Shown piece by piece: positions 10,001 to 17,993 of a stretch of 64,000 nucleotides of DNA. The notes beneath the pieces are model-generated. The model saw nothing but the letters and a program-made list of their open reading frames with translations. It was not told the origin of the DNA and ran no database searches. Both the position numbers and the translations under genes were made by a program. Position 1 is the stretch's first letter. Each line of letters starts with the position of its first letter. This DNA comes from Herbidospora yilanensis (GTDB lineage Bacteria > Actinomycetota > Actinomycetes > Streptosporangiales > Streptosporangiaceae): the NCBI RefSeq assembly GCF_001570565.1, contig NZ_BBXE01000035.1, forward strand, positions 1 through 64,000, read 5' to 3'.

Positions 10001-10230
10001 CCGGCGAGATCGCCGCGGGTGTCGGCGCGGCCCGCGCCGACGTCACCCTGGCCGAGATCAACGGCGACCGCCGGGCCGACTACCTCGTCCACGACACCCT
10101 GGGCGGGGTGAAGGCCTGGTTCAACAACGGGGCGAGCGCGCCGTCCGGCTCGGCCACCCCCATGCCGGGCGACCCCCAGCCGGCCTCACCCGGCGACCTG
10201 CCGCTGTGCGTGGCCAACCGATGCCAGTGA
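7030..10230 (+). CDS. Secreted SGNH/GDSL hydrolase with ten FG-GAP-like repeats
   Basis: 1066 residues from GTG 7030, which has GGAGG about eight bases upstream. A signal peptide (RRRSRVLTALL... to AARA near residue 35) is followed by about 240 residues of unrecognised sequence that include two hydrophobic stretches (about 120-185). The SGNH domain (about 280-490) has block I GDSITHG with Ser288, block III GTND with Asn370, and block V DTLHP with Asp456 and His459. A Pro-rich linker (about 497-517) leads to ten repeats of the type VRFADLNGDGRDDYLLVGDQ, probably a calcium-binding beta-propeller. The substrate may be an acylated polysaccharide; this is inference. The gene stands alone. Confidence 0.9.
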   Translation: MPASRLRRRSRVLTALLVILSTLLQIGFQPVARAATSVTLDFPMPEGFDRADLTAWASEFNDRNDLLSETIQEEIAAHPADFPGAEDLEPREFDGAFTVTATGLSVTIEADVHIGDLTWWEEVLMWVSVTAGGVVFRIACVLTLVPVMANPNFAKGICAGLAVLISKGLVLLITALKHGPSDDWHFWERALAALLLEAVTAAIWDAWLGPWTAKNSWTSVYKTIGDGFESVANTVARWWGSSAGFFRTLAHVVRGRGPGTTASTVERAMELGWMPRTTALRVMPLGDSITHGVGGNPGGVGYRARLWDLLQDDTSTLDFVGSVDSGQGHLPDTDHEGHPRWWVSQIDALAAECAIARYRPNVVVLHIGTNDLANGQDHLTTLARFGDLINNIHDVAPLTTIIVSSLVPSTTAATNSRIALFNAYLATAVTTWLAEGKRVRLVSNGELEVTTADLADTLHPNNNGYRKMADAYHNEIRAALAANQIMPALSGDNRPCTPAPGNPTPPPPPGPGPAGWDYVGKIASVPGATRAQVRFADLNGDGRDDYLLVGDQGQVKAWLNNRAGQGGGWNYAGEVASGAASRDRVRFADINGDGRDDYLSVGDGGEVSAWLNVGTGNAVSWASKGVVATGVGATRDQVRFADVDVDGRDDYLVVDGQGKVRAWLNGYTAAGGAWTFRGEIASGVGASGNQVRFHDLDGDGDDDYSVFDDSGYVRAWLNNVGGNRPWIYQGTVVGGAGVGPAGLLMADIDGNGREDFLTVNDAGEVAAWLNDRWGRPDPWDYQGQIASTDAPRQEVRFADLNGDGRDDYLLVGDQGRVQAWLNVREADRVGWNHRGEVASGSGPRDHIRFADLNGDGRDDYLVVGDQGQVTAWFNSGTGDAVAWSSKGRLASGSAPRDQIRFADVDGDNRDDYLVVDDQGRVRFWRNTGTGDGVSWSSQGEIASGVGAAGATVTFADVNGDRKDDYLVIGDYGQLRAWINNRGGSGSAWIAAGEIAAGVGAARADVTLAEINGDRRADYLVHDTLGGVKAWFNNGASAPSGSATPMPGDPQPASPGDLPLCVANRCQ
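8626..10131 (+). repeat. Ten in-frame FG-GAP/VCBS-like protein repeats
   Basis: About 150-base units recur in frame, each encoding a DxNGDGRDDYL-type calcium loop followed by a GDQGQVxAWLN strand. The cores begin near residues 533, 583, 634, 688, 740, 795, 845, 896, 948 and 1001. Several units are nearly identical at the DNA level (for example units 1, 6 and 7), which suggests recent duplication or gene conversion. Units 4 (SVFDDSG), 5 and 10 are the most diverged. Confidence 0.85.
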
Positions 10231-10242
10231 CCTGAGTCCCTC

Positions 10243-11134
10243 TCACAACCGGGCCGCCCTCTCCATCCGCTCGACGAACCCCTCCTCCGTGAGGGTGGCG
10301 TCGTCGAGCACGAAGTCGAGGAACACCTCGTCGATCCCGGCGTCGCGGAAGGCCGCGACGTCGGCCTCGATCTGCGCCCACGTGCCCTGGAAGGGCCGCC
10401 GCCGGGTTCCGGTGAAACGGACGTTGGCCCGCACGACCACCTCCGGCTCCGGCCGCCCCGCCTTCCGGGCGCTCTCGAACAGGGTCTCCCGCAGGGGCAG
10501 CAGCATCTCCAGCGGCAACCCGCCCGGGAGCCACCCGTCGGCCACCCGGCCGGCCCGTTCGATCGCGCGGGGGGGCGTACACCCCCAGATAGACGGGCGG
10601 GGAGGACGCCGGCGTCGGCTCGAAGGCCGTCTCGGGCACGGTGAAGAACTCCCCCGTGTACGCCGTCCTCCCGGCCGCCCACAACCCCCGGAGCACCGCG
10701 ACGAACTCCTCACTGCGCCGCCCCTGGCCCTCGGGTGTGTTCCCGGCCGCCTCGATCTCGTCGAGCGACCAGCCCTGCCCCAGGCCGGCCCGCAACCGGC
10801 CGCCGCTCAGCACGTCGAGCGTGGCCAGTTGCTTGGCCAGTACGACCGGATTGTGCAGCAGCATGCACAGGACGCTCGTGCCGAGCGTGATCCGCGAGGT
10901 CACGGCGGCGGCGAAGGCCAGCGTCGTGACCGGGTCGTAGGAGATCTTCATGGCCTCCGGGAGGCCGCCGTCGCGGGTGCCGGGATAGCGGCTGCGCGGC
11001 CTGACCGGGTCGAGCAGGCGTTCGCCCGCCCACAACGAGTGGTAACCGAGCGCCTCGGCCCGCCGGGCGACCGACGAGACGAAGCCGGGTGAGGCCAGCG
11101 GGCCGATGGACGGCAGGCCGAGTCCTAGTCGCAT
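10243..11134 (-). pseudogene. Luciferase-like (F420-type) monooxygenase, interrupted by a one-base frameshift
   Basis: The first part (ATG 11134, GGAAGG upstream) reads MRLGLGLPSIGPL... through SSPPVYLGVYAP, a typical LLM-class oxidoreductase N-terminal half. The matching C-terminal half (AIERAGRVADGWLPGG ... VFLDFVLDDATLTEEGF) lies in the neighbouring frame and ends at 10243. The switch falls in a run of seven G on the + strand (10569-10575); removing one base restores a continuous protein of about 296 residues, the normal family length. Without the repair the first frame runs into Arg/Gly-rich noise to 10121. The run is a classic sequencing-error site, so the gene may be intact in the organism. 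The likely cofactor is F420 or FMN. Confidence 0.8.
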
Positions 11135-11235
11135 ATCGAGAAACCTTCCACGATCACTCGCCGTTGACGCTGGACGCGGCGTACGCCGACCCCCTACGGT
11201 GCCGTGTGCCTGATGCGTCGACAGAGGGGGACACC

Positions 11236-13341
11236 GTGCGGCGGTGGGCTGCGGGGATGGTCACGGCCATGCTGGTCGCGATCGTGTGGGGGGCGCCGGC
11301 GGCGGCCCGCGCCGACGGCCCCGGGCAGGTGGCGCTCATCGGGGTGCCCGGCCTGATGTGGAGCGACGTCACCGAAAGTGACACCCCCAACCTGTGGCGG
11401 CTGGCCGGCGAGAGCGCCGTCGGGTCATTGTCGGTGAAGGCGGTCGGCACGATCACCTGCCCCTACGACGGATGGCTGACGGTGTCGGCCGGGGTCCGGT
11501 CGGCCGTCGGCTCGCGGTGCGGGCTGCCGCCCGCGCCGGTCGAGGGCACCAACCGGCTGCACGAGTTCGGCTGGTTCGCCTCCGTCGCCGGAGTGCCCAC
11601 CGCCGGATCGGTCGGCGCGCTGCCCGGCACGACGGCGATCGGTCCCGGCGCGGTGCTGGCGCTGTCCGACCGGGAGGGTTCGGTCGACCGCTACCACGCC
11701 ACGGCCGAGGAGGTCGCCGACTGGTCGGCGCCGCTGATCGCGGTCGACGTCGACACGCTGATCCGGCCCTACATCGCCGCCGACGGCAAGGTCTCCCGTG
11801 AGCCCGAGGCGCTCGCCCCGGCCGACCGCGCGGCGGCGGTCCGGCAGGCCGACGCCCAGGTGGGCGCGGTGCTGGCCAAGCTGCCCGCCACGGCGACCGT
11901 GCTGGTCGCGGGGCTGGCCGACCACGGGCCGGTCCCCCACCTGCGGGTGGCGATGATGCGGGCGCCCGGCACGACCGGCACCAGCCTGCTCGGCTCGGGC
12001 TCCACCCACCGCGACGACATGATCATCCTGCCCGACCTGACCGCGACCCTGTTCAGCGCCACCGGCCAGACCGCCGCCATCCCGCCGACGGTCATCGGGC
12101 AGCCGTTGGGCGCGGGCGAGCCGATCCCGCTCGACGAGGCCGTCGACCGGCTCAGGAACGCCGACACGGCCGGGCAGACGATCCGGAACATGGGCGGGAT
12201 CTTCTTCACCACGCTGGCCGTGCTCCAGGTGCTCTTCTACGGCGCGGCGTTCCTGCTGCTGCGCCGCCGGTCGGCGCTGGGCGTGGTCAGGGTGGCCGCC
12301 GTGGCGCTGGCCTCGATCCCGGTGTCGACCTACCTGATCAACCTGACGCCCTGGGAGACCGGCCCCGCGCCGACGCTCACCCTGGTCGGCGGGCTGGCCG
12401 CCTTCGACGTCGTGCTCACCGTGCTCGCCCTGCGCGCGGCCCGGCTCACCCGGCCGGAGAACATCCTGGCGCCGCTCATCGTCGTCGCGGGCGCCACCGC
12501 CGCCGTGCTGCTCGGCGACCTCCTCTCCGGCACGCACCTGCAGCTCAACAGCGTCATGGGCTACACGGGCGTGGTCGGGGCCCGCTACTACGGCCTGGGC
12601 AACATCCCGTTCGCGCTGCTGGCCACGGCGGTGCTGCTGGTCGCCACGGCCGTCGCCGACACGCTGGTCCGGCACGGCCGCCGGCCGCTCGCGGTCGGCC
12701 TCATCGCCGCGCTGGGCGTGTTCGCGATGATCCTCGGCGGCTGGCCCGGGGTCGGCAGCGACTTCGGCGGCGTGATCGCGTTCGTGCCCGGCATCGCGGT
12801 CGCCGCGCTCATCGTGGCCGGGCGGCGGGTGTCGATCTGGAAGCTCGGCCTGTTCTGCGTGGCCGGCGGCGTGACCGTGCTGACCATCGCCTACCTCGAC
12901 TACCGGCGCCCGCCCGGGTCGCAGACCCACCTCGGGCGGTTCGTCGGGCAGATCTTCGACGGCACGTTCTGGCCGGTCATCGCGCGCAAGCTCGACGCCA
13001 TGCTGGGCACCCTGCTCAGCCCCAACCTGATGCCCGTCGTCATCGCCGCCGTGGCGTTCCTGGTGTTCGCGGTGCTGCGGCCCGGCGCGGCGACGGCCGG
13101 GGTGCTGCCGGTGGCGTTCGAGCGGGCGCCCACACTGAAGGCCGGTCTGCTCGGCGCGCTGGTCAGCGGCGGCGTCGGCATGCTGGTGAACGACTCGGGC
13201 GCGGCCGTGTTGTCGATGGCGCTGGCCCTGGCGGTGCCGCTGGTGCTGAGCGCCGGGATCAGGGCCATCCAGCTCGACGGGGCCTCACCCGGCGACGGCG
13301 GCCGTGCGGAGGGCCCGATAGAGCAGTCGCGCGTCGCCTAG
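11236..13341 (+). CDS. Alkaline-phosphatase-superfamily-like extracellular domain fused to a polytopic membrane domain
   Basis: 701 residues from GTG 11236, which has AGGGGG five to six bases upstream; the frame is open further 5' but without a good start. A signal peptide (to ARA near residue 25) precedes a domain with phosphatase-superfamily features: GVPGLMW, a candidate Thr nucleophile in TITCPYDGW, and a metal-ligand-like GLADHGPVPH. From about residue 320 there are roughly eleven membrane segments. The product is a conserved actinobacterial hypothetical protein; a role in envelope phosphoester or glycolipid chemistry is inference. Its 3' end overlaps the convergent nurA-like gene by 57 bases, unusually long for this genome. 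Confidence 0.75.
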   Translation: MRRWAAGMVTAMLVAIVWGAPAAARADGPGQVALIGVPGLMWSDVTESDTPNLWRLAGESAVGSLSVKAVGTITCPYDGWLTVSAGVRSAVGSRCGLPPAPVEGTNRLHEFGWFASVAGVPTAGSVGALPGTTAIGPGAVLALSDREGSVDRYHATAEEVADWSAPLIAVDVDTLIRPYIAADGKVSREPEALAPADRAAAVRQADAQVGAVLAKLPATATVLVAGLADHGPVPHLRVAMMRAPGTTGTSLLGSGSTHRDDMIILPDLTATLFSATGQTAAIPPTVIGQPLGAGEPIPLDEAVDRLRNADTAGQTIRNMGGIFFTTLAVLQVLFYGAAFLLLRRRSALGVVRVAAVALASIPVSTYLINLTPWETGPAPTLTLVGGLAAFDVVLTVLALRAARLTRPENILAPLIVVAGATAAVLLGDLLSGTHLQLNSVMGYTGVVGARYYGLGNIPFALLATAVLLVATAVADTLVRHGRRPLAVGLIAALGVFAMILGGWPGVGSDFGGVIAFVPGIAVAALIVAGRRVSIWKLGLFCVAGGVTVLTIAYLDYRRPPGSQTHLGRFVGQIFDGTFWPVIARKLDAMLGTLLSPNLMPVVIAAVAFLVFAVLRPGAATAGVLPVAFERAPTLKAGLLGALVSGGVGMLVNDSGAAVLSMALALAVPLVLSAGIRAIQLDGASPGDGGRAEGPIEQSRVA

Positions 13342-14241
13342 CCGGTGGCGCAGCAGCTTCTCCAGCCCGCCGATCGGGACGAGGTTCTGCGGCGCCCTCG
13401 GGTCTTTGTAGTCGACCCCGGCCATCGGCGGCAGCGCGAGCGTGACCCGGTCGGCGAGCTCGGCGGCGTCTTCGGCCGACAGGTCGGCGCCCGCCTCGCA
13501 ACGGGCGATCCCGGCCCACGGGGCCGTCGAGATCGTGGGCAGCCGCAGATACCAGGCGTAGCGGCTCCAGTTCGTGCCCATGAAGAAGACCGGGGTGCGC
13601 TGGCCCGGCTTCAGGTCGGACACCACGGCCGACTGGGCCGGCGGCAGATAGGACGTGTGGTGGGTCTTCACGTAGCCGACCGCGTTGGGCAGATGGGTGC
13701 GCCCGCGCAGCGGCCCGTCGACCACCAGCAGCTCGTCGTGCCCGGTCTGCGCGCGATATCTCAGGGCCAGGTCGACTTCGAGCTCGGTCAGTTTCTGCTG
13801 GAGCGCCAGTGACCCGTCGTCGTCGCCGGTCACCTCATGGGAGGTGTACGTCACCGGCCCCGCCACCAGGTCGGCCACACCCTTGGCCGGGCTGAACACC
13901 CCTCTCCTGACCTCGACCGCGACGGGCTCGGCCCCCTCGCCGCACCGGACGATCCCGGCGGCGTAGGAGGCCGCGATGCCGGGCGCGGGCATGCCGCCCC
14001 CGGGGTCGTCGACCCAGACCCGGGCGTCGATCCGGCGCACGCCGTCGGCGACCAGCAGCGTCTCGGGCGCTCTCGTCGCCGCGCCGGGGGTGATCGGCCG
14101 CCACTGCAGGACGGGGATCTCGACGTCGAGGGTGAGGGCGGCGCTGCTGCCCTCCATCTCGGCCTCGAAGGCCAGGCTCGCGCCATAGCCGGGGTCCCAG
14201 GGATCGACGCTGAACCCGGGGGCGTGGTACGTGGTGGTCAC
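13285..14241 (-). CDS. nurA: NurA-like 5'-3' nuclease
   Basis: 318 residues. NurA-type RNase H-fold motifs are recognisable: an Asp in VADGVRR (D66), an acidic helix ELEVDLALR (about 154-162), VVDGPL (D175, the hallmark DG-P/S-L), and the late motifs RYAWYLRL ... WAGIARCEA and RAPQNLVPIGGLEKLLRHRLGD. NurA degrades DNA ends together with the HerA translocase. The GTG start overlaps the sbcC stop by four bases (GTGA), so it is the last gene of herA-sbcD-sbcC-nurA. The family assignment is from motifs read by eye; the operon context strongly supports it. Confidence 0.78.
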   Translation of the reverse strand: MTTTYHAPGFSVDPWDPGYGASLAFEAEMEGSSAALTLDVEIPVLQWRPITPGAATRAPETLLVADGVRRIDARVWVDDPGGGMPAPGIAASYAAGIVRCGEGAEPVAVEVRRGVFSPAKGVADLVAGPVTYTSHEVTGDDDGSLALQQKLTELEVDLALRYRAQTGHDELLVVDGPLRGRTHLPNAVGYVKTHHTSYLPPAQSAVVSDLKPGQRTPVFFMGTNWSRYAWYLRLPTISTAPWAGIARCEAGADLSAEDAAELADRVTLALPPMAGVDYKDPRAPQNLVPIGGLEKLLRHRLGDARLLYRALRTAAVAG

Positions 14242-16811
14242 CGAACCACCTTTCTGACGTGGGAGCCGGAGGCGTCGCGGGAGACCTCGAACCGGACCGG
14301 AACCCGGTCGGCCAGGGCCGGAACGTGGGTGACGACGCCGATCACGCGTTCCTGGCCGGAGGCGAGCTTTTCGAGGGTGGCGGCCACCGTGTCGAGCGTG
14401 GCCGGGTCGAGGGTGCCGAACCCCTCGTCGAGGAAGATCGAGTCGAGGCTCCGGGCGGCCGCCGCCGCGAGCCCGGCGACCTGGTCGGACAGCGCCAGCG
14501 CGAGGGCGAGGGAGGCCTGGAACGTCTCCCCGCCCGACAACGTGCGGGCGCTGCGGCGCAGCCCCGCCTCGGCGTAGTCGACGACCTCGATGTCGCCCCG
14601 GGCGCCGAGCACGAGTTCGTACTGGCCGTCGGACAGATCCTTCAGCGTCTCCGAGGCGGCCGCGACGAGCAGTTCGAGGGCCTCGGCGCAGAGCCAGCGC
14701 TCGAACTGGTTGGCCCGCAGCAGCAGGGCCAGCTCATGGGCGACCCTGGCCTCCCCCTCGTGGGCGGCGACGCGCGCGGCCAGGTCGGCGGCGCGCTCCC
14801 GCGCCTCCCTGACCCGGGCGAGCCGCTCGTCGGCCTGCGCGGCGGCGCGGGCGACCTGCTCGGCGATCCGGTCGCCGGAGTTGACCGTGACACCGTGTTC
14901 GGCGACCCGCCCGGCCAGCGCCCGGCGGGCCTCCTGCGCGCTCCCCCGGGCCTGGTCGAACCGCGCCTCGGCCGCCTCGGCCTCCTGCCGCCGCACGGCC
15001 GCCGCGTCGTCACGCCAGGCCAGCAGGGCGGTCCAGGCGGCGTGGACGTCACCGGGGTCGAGCGGCGGCGGTCCGAACGCGGCGACGGTGTCACGGGCGG
15101 CGTTGAGATCCCGCCACGCCTGCTCGGCCTTGCGCCGGGCCTCGTCGACCGCGCGGGCGGCCTGGGCGGCGACGCGGCGTGCCTCCCGGGCGTCGCGCCG
15201 GATGGCAGCGACCTTCCCGGCGGCCTGGTCGATCGCCGCGAGCAGTTCCCCGATGGCCGCGGCCCTCCCGGGGTCGGGCGGGGCGGTCGTGGCCAGCTCA
15301 CGGGCGCGGGCGGTGAGGAGCTCGGCCTTGGCCGCCAGACCGTCGTGCCGGGTGCGGGCCTGCTGCCCCTTCTCCCGGATCGCGGCGAGGCGACGTTCCG
15401 CGTCGGCCAGCTCGTCGGCCGCGGAGACGGCGTGACGGACACCGGCCCGCTGACCGGCGGACGCGGCCCGCGCCTCGGGGACGCCGCGGCCGGCGCGGGC
15501 CTGCTGACCGGCGGGCAGGTCGGAGCCGTGCGACTCGGGGCCGCCGAGACGCGCGCCGGCTCCGTGGGCGTTCTCCCCCGCGGGCAGGTCGTCCGCGGTG
15601 ACCACCTGATGGCAGACCGGGCAGGGGTCGCCCGGAGTCAGGGTGCGGGCCAGGTCGGCGGCCGTGTGGGCGATTCTCGTCTTCGTGAGGTGGCGGTCGG
15701 CTTCCTCATAGTCGCGGAAGGCGGCGGCGAGTGCCTCGGCGGCTTCGGCCAGTTGGGCGGTGACCGCGTCGGCCTCGGTCCGGGCGGCGTCGGCCTCGGC
15801 GGTGCGGCGTGCGCGGTCGGTCAGGCCGGCGAGTTCCCGCGTCAGGGCGGCCTGGTCGCCCAGGGCTTCGAGTTCGCCTTCGGCCTGCTCTTCCAGCGTG
15901 TCGAGGCGGGCCTGCTCGCCCGCCGCCGCCTCGGCCCGCTCGGTGGCGCGGCGGGCCGATTCGGCCAGGCCGGGCACCTCTCCCGGGAGCGTCAGGGCGC
16001 CGAGCTGGGACAGCGCGCGGAGCACCGTGACCCGGTCGGCGTCGGCGGCCTTGGCGGCCTCGTCGAGGGTGCCCAGTTCCTCCAGGTCGGCGCCGACCCG
16101 CTCCGACAACGCGTGGAGGGCGGCGGCGCGCTCGCGGGCGGTCTCCTCGGCCTTCTCGTCGGCGTCGTGCAGGCGGGCCAGCTCTCCCCTGGCGAACTCG
16201 GCGGCCTGGCCCTGCCTGGTCTCCTCGGCGGCGGCGGCCTTGCGGACCCGCTCGTAGACGTCGGCGTCGAGGAGCTGCACGAGCAGGTCCTGGCGGTCGC
16301 TCGGGGTGGCGTGCAGGAACTCGGCGAAGCGGCCCTGGGGCAGTACCACGCACTGGGTGAAGAACTTGTATTCCAGCCCGGTGACCTGGGCGACCTCGAC
16401 GGCGACCTGTTCGCCTTCGGCCACCGGCCGGGAGGTGGCGGTCAGCTCGATGAGGCCGGACTCGGCGGGGACCGACGGGTCGAGCAGGTCGAGCCGGGCC
16501 TCCTTGGTGCGGACGGTCCCCTTGGCGTCGCGCAGGAGGGTGCGGACGGCGGCGTAGCGGCGGCCCGAGACCTCGAAGACCAGGGCGACCTTGCCGGACG
16601 CGGCGGAGGGGGCCAGCGCGTAGGCGACCACGTTCTCCTTGCCCCATCGGGGCACGCTGCCGTAGAGGGCGAAGCAGATGGCGTCGATCACGGTGCTCTT
16701 GCCCGCGCCGGTCGCGCCGACCAGCGCGAAGTAGTCGACCTCGGCGAAGTCGACGTCGGTGGCGGCCCGGAAGCTGCCGAAGTTCTCCATGTGCAGCCGG
16801 ATGGGGCGCAT
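14238..16811 (-). CDS. sbcC: SbcC/Rad50-type SMC-like ATPase
   Basis: 857 residues. The N-terminal lobe has the Walker A GATGAGKST (about residues 32-40). Long Ala/Glu/Arg-rich coiled coils flank a zinc hook CPVC near residue 397. The C-terminal lobe has the signature LSGGETFQASLALALALSD and Walker B SIFLDEGFGTLD. It pairs with SbcD to open and trim DNA ends and hairpins. ATG 16811 overlaps the sbcD stop by one base (TGATG). It is shorter than E. coli SbcC (1048 residues) but normal for actinobacteria. Confidence 0.95.
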   Translation of the reverse strand: MRPIRLHMENFGSFRAATDVDFAEVDYFALVGATGAGKSTVIDAICFALYGSVPRWGKENVVAYALAPSAASGKVALVFEVSGRRYAAVRTLLRDAKGTVRTKEARLDLLDPSVPAESGLIELTATSRPVAEGEQVAVEVAQVTGLEYKFFTQCVVLPQGRFAEFLHATPSDRQDLLVQLLDADVYERVRKAAAAEETRQGQAAEFARGELARLHDADEKAEETARERAAALHALSERVGADLEELGTLDEAAKAADADRVTVLRALSQLGALTLPGEVPGLAESARRATERAEAAAGEQARLDTLEEQAEGELEALGDQAALTRELAGLTDRARRTAEADAARTEADAVTAQLAEAAEALAAAFRDYEEADRHLTKTRIAHTAADLARTLTPGDPCPVCHQVVTADDLPAGENAHGAGARLGGPESHGSDLPAGQQARAGRGVPEARAASAGQRAGVRHAVSAADELADAERRLAAIREKGQQARTRHDGLAAKAELLTARARELATTAPPDPGRAAAIGELLAAIDQAAGKVAAIRRDAREARRVAAQAARAVDEARRKAEQAWRDLNAARDTVAAFGPPPLDPGDVHAAWTALLAWRDDAAAVRRQEAEAAEARFDQARGSAQEARRALAGRVAEHGVTVNSGDRIAEQVARAAAQADERLARVREARERAADLAARVAAHEGEARVAHELALLLRANQFERWLCAEALELLVAAASETLKDLSDGQYELVLGARGDIEVVDYAEAGLRRSARTLSGGETFQASLALALALSDQVAGLAAAAARSLDSIFLDEGFGTLDPATLDTVAATLEKLASGQERVIGVVTHVPALADRVPVRFEVSRDASGSHVRKVVR

Positions 16812-17983
16812 CAGCGGGTCACCTCGCCGGTGACCTCGCTGGTGACCTCGTCGTGGAGGCGGTCGAAGAGGGCGCCCAGGGCCTCGACGTCCTTGCCCGA
16901 GGCGGCCAGGTATTCGCGGACGAGGTCACGCGGGCCTCTCCCCGCGCCGGTCGCCTGGCGTCTGCGCACGCTCGCGGGCCGGAAGTCGGGATGCAGGTCG
17001 ACCTGGAGCGCCCCCGGCAGCAGCTCCCTCACGGTGTCGGCCAGCCCCGCCCGGGGCTTCTCGGCCACGACCACCCGCAGCCAGGCGTCGCCCAGGTCGG
17101 CGGCCATCGCCTCCAGCCGGTCGAGACTCCCGGTGACGGTCGTCAGCACCTTCGGCTTCTCCAGGGCCACCTCGCGCACCTTCGCCGGCACGCCCGGCTC
17201 GACCTCGACGATCAGCACGCCGGGCTGGTTCTTCTCCTCTCCGAAGTCGACGGCGATGGGCGAGCCGCTGTACCAGATCGGGCACGGCCCCGGCATCTGC
17301 TGCCGCCGGTGGAGGTGCCCCAGCGCGGCGTATTGGGCGGTGGGGGGGAACGCGGTCGACTCGAAGTAGTAGGAGAAGATCGTCTGGGCCTGGCGTTCGC
17401 CGCCGCCCATCTTCCCGCCGGGGAGGGTGCCGTGGGTGGTCACCAGATTGACGGTGTCGCCGGTGAAACCGCCCGTCAGCGCCTCGGCGAGGCGGCCGAA
17501 GCGGTCGGCGTAACTGCGGTTGTGCTCGGCCGTCGTCTCGGAGATCAGCTCGGCGGCCCGCACCACGTGGCGGTGGGACAGGAACGGCAGCACCGCGCAC
17601 TTGACCGGTTCGCCGGTCCGGGCGGTGAACTCGATCAGGCCGCCCTGGTCGGGCCGCCGGAACAACCCCGACACGTGGATGCCCAACGCCCCCAGCACCG
17701 GCCGGTAGACCTCCAGGAGCTGCGCGTTGTCGTGGTTGCCGGCCAGCACGACCACCTCGCGGCCCCCCTCGCGCAACTGCATCAGCGCGTTGACGACCAG
17801 GCCCTGCGACTCGGGCGTGGGCGCCGAGGTGTCGAACAGGTCGCCGGCGACCAGCACCAGGTCGACGTCTTCGCGGCGGGCCACGCCCACCAGCTCCCAG
17901 AGCACCGCGCGGTGCTCGTCGTGGCGCCCCCGGCCCTTGAGGACCTTGCCGACGTGCCAGTCGGCCGTGTGCAGGATCTTCAT
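16811..17983 (-). CDS. sbcD: SbcD/Mre11-type exonuclease
   Basis: 390 residues. It shows the full phosphoesterase motif set: TADWHVG (about 7-13), VAGDLFD (about 45-51), LAGNHDN, TTHGTLPG and GHLHRRQ, which bind the two manganese ions of Mre11/SbcD nucleases. A C-terminal capping region ends in a run rich in VTSEVTGEV. It forms the nuclease of the SbcCD complex. It lies 10 bases after the herA-like gene and shares TGATG with sbcC. Confidence 0.95.
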   Translation of the reverse strand: MKILHTADWHVGKVLKGRGRHDEHRAVLWELVGVARREDVDLVLVAGDLFDTSAPTPESQGLVVNALMQLREGGREVVVLAGNHDNAQLLEVYRPVLGALGIHVSGLFRRPDQGGLIEFTARTGEPVKCAVLPFLSHRHVVRAAELISETTAEHNRSYADRFGRLAEALTGGFTGDTVNLVTTHGTLPGGKMGGGERQAQTIFSYYFESTAFPPTAQYAALGHLHRRQQMPGPCPIWYSGSPIAVDFGEEKNQPGVLIVEVEPGVPAKVREVALEKPKVLTTVTGSLDRLEAMAADLGDAWLRVVVAEKPRAGLADTVRELLPGALQVDLHPDFRPASVRRRQATGAGRGPRDLVREYLAASGKDVEALGALFDRLHDEVTSEVTGEVTR

Positions 17984-17993
17984 GGCACGCCTC

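Noticed and set aside
7045-10092. A 1015-codon open frame antisense to the SGNH/FG-GAP gene
   Set aside because: Its protein is a Val/Asp/Gly/Ala/Arg-rich mirror of the repeats, with no family motif; it comes from GC3 bias on the opposite strand.
8626-10131. Regular DNA repeats as a possible CRISPR or tandem-repeat locus
   Set aside because: The repeats are in frame, of about 150 bases, and encode FG-GAP-like loops; there are no direct repeats with unique spacers.
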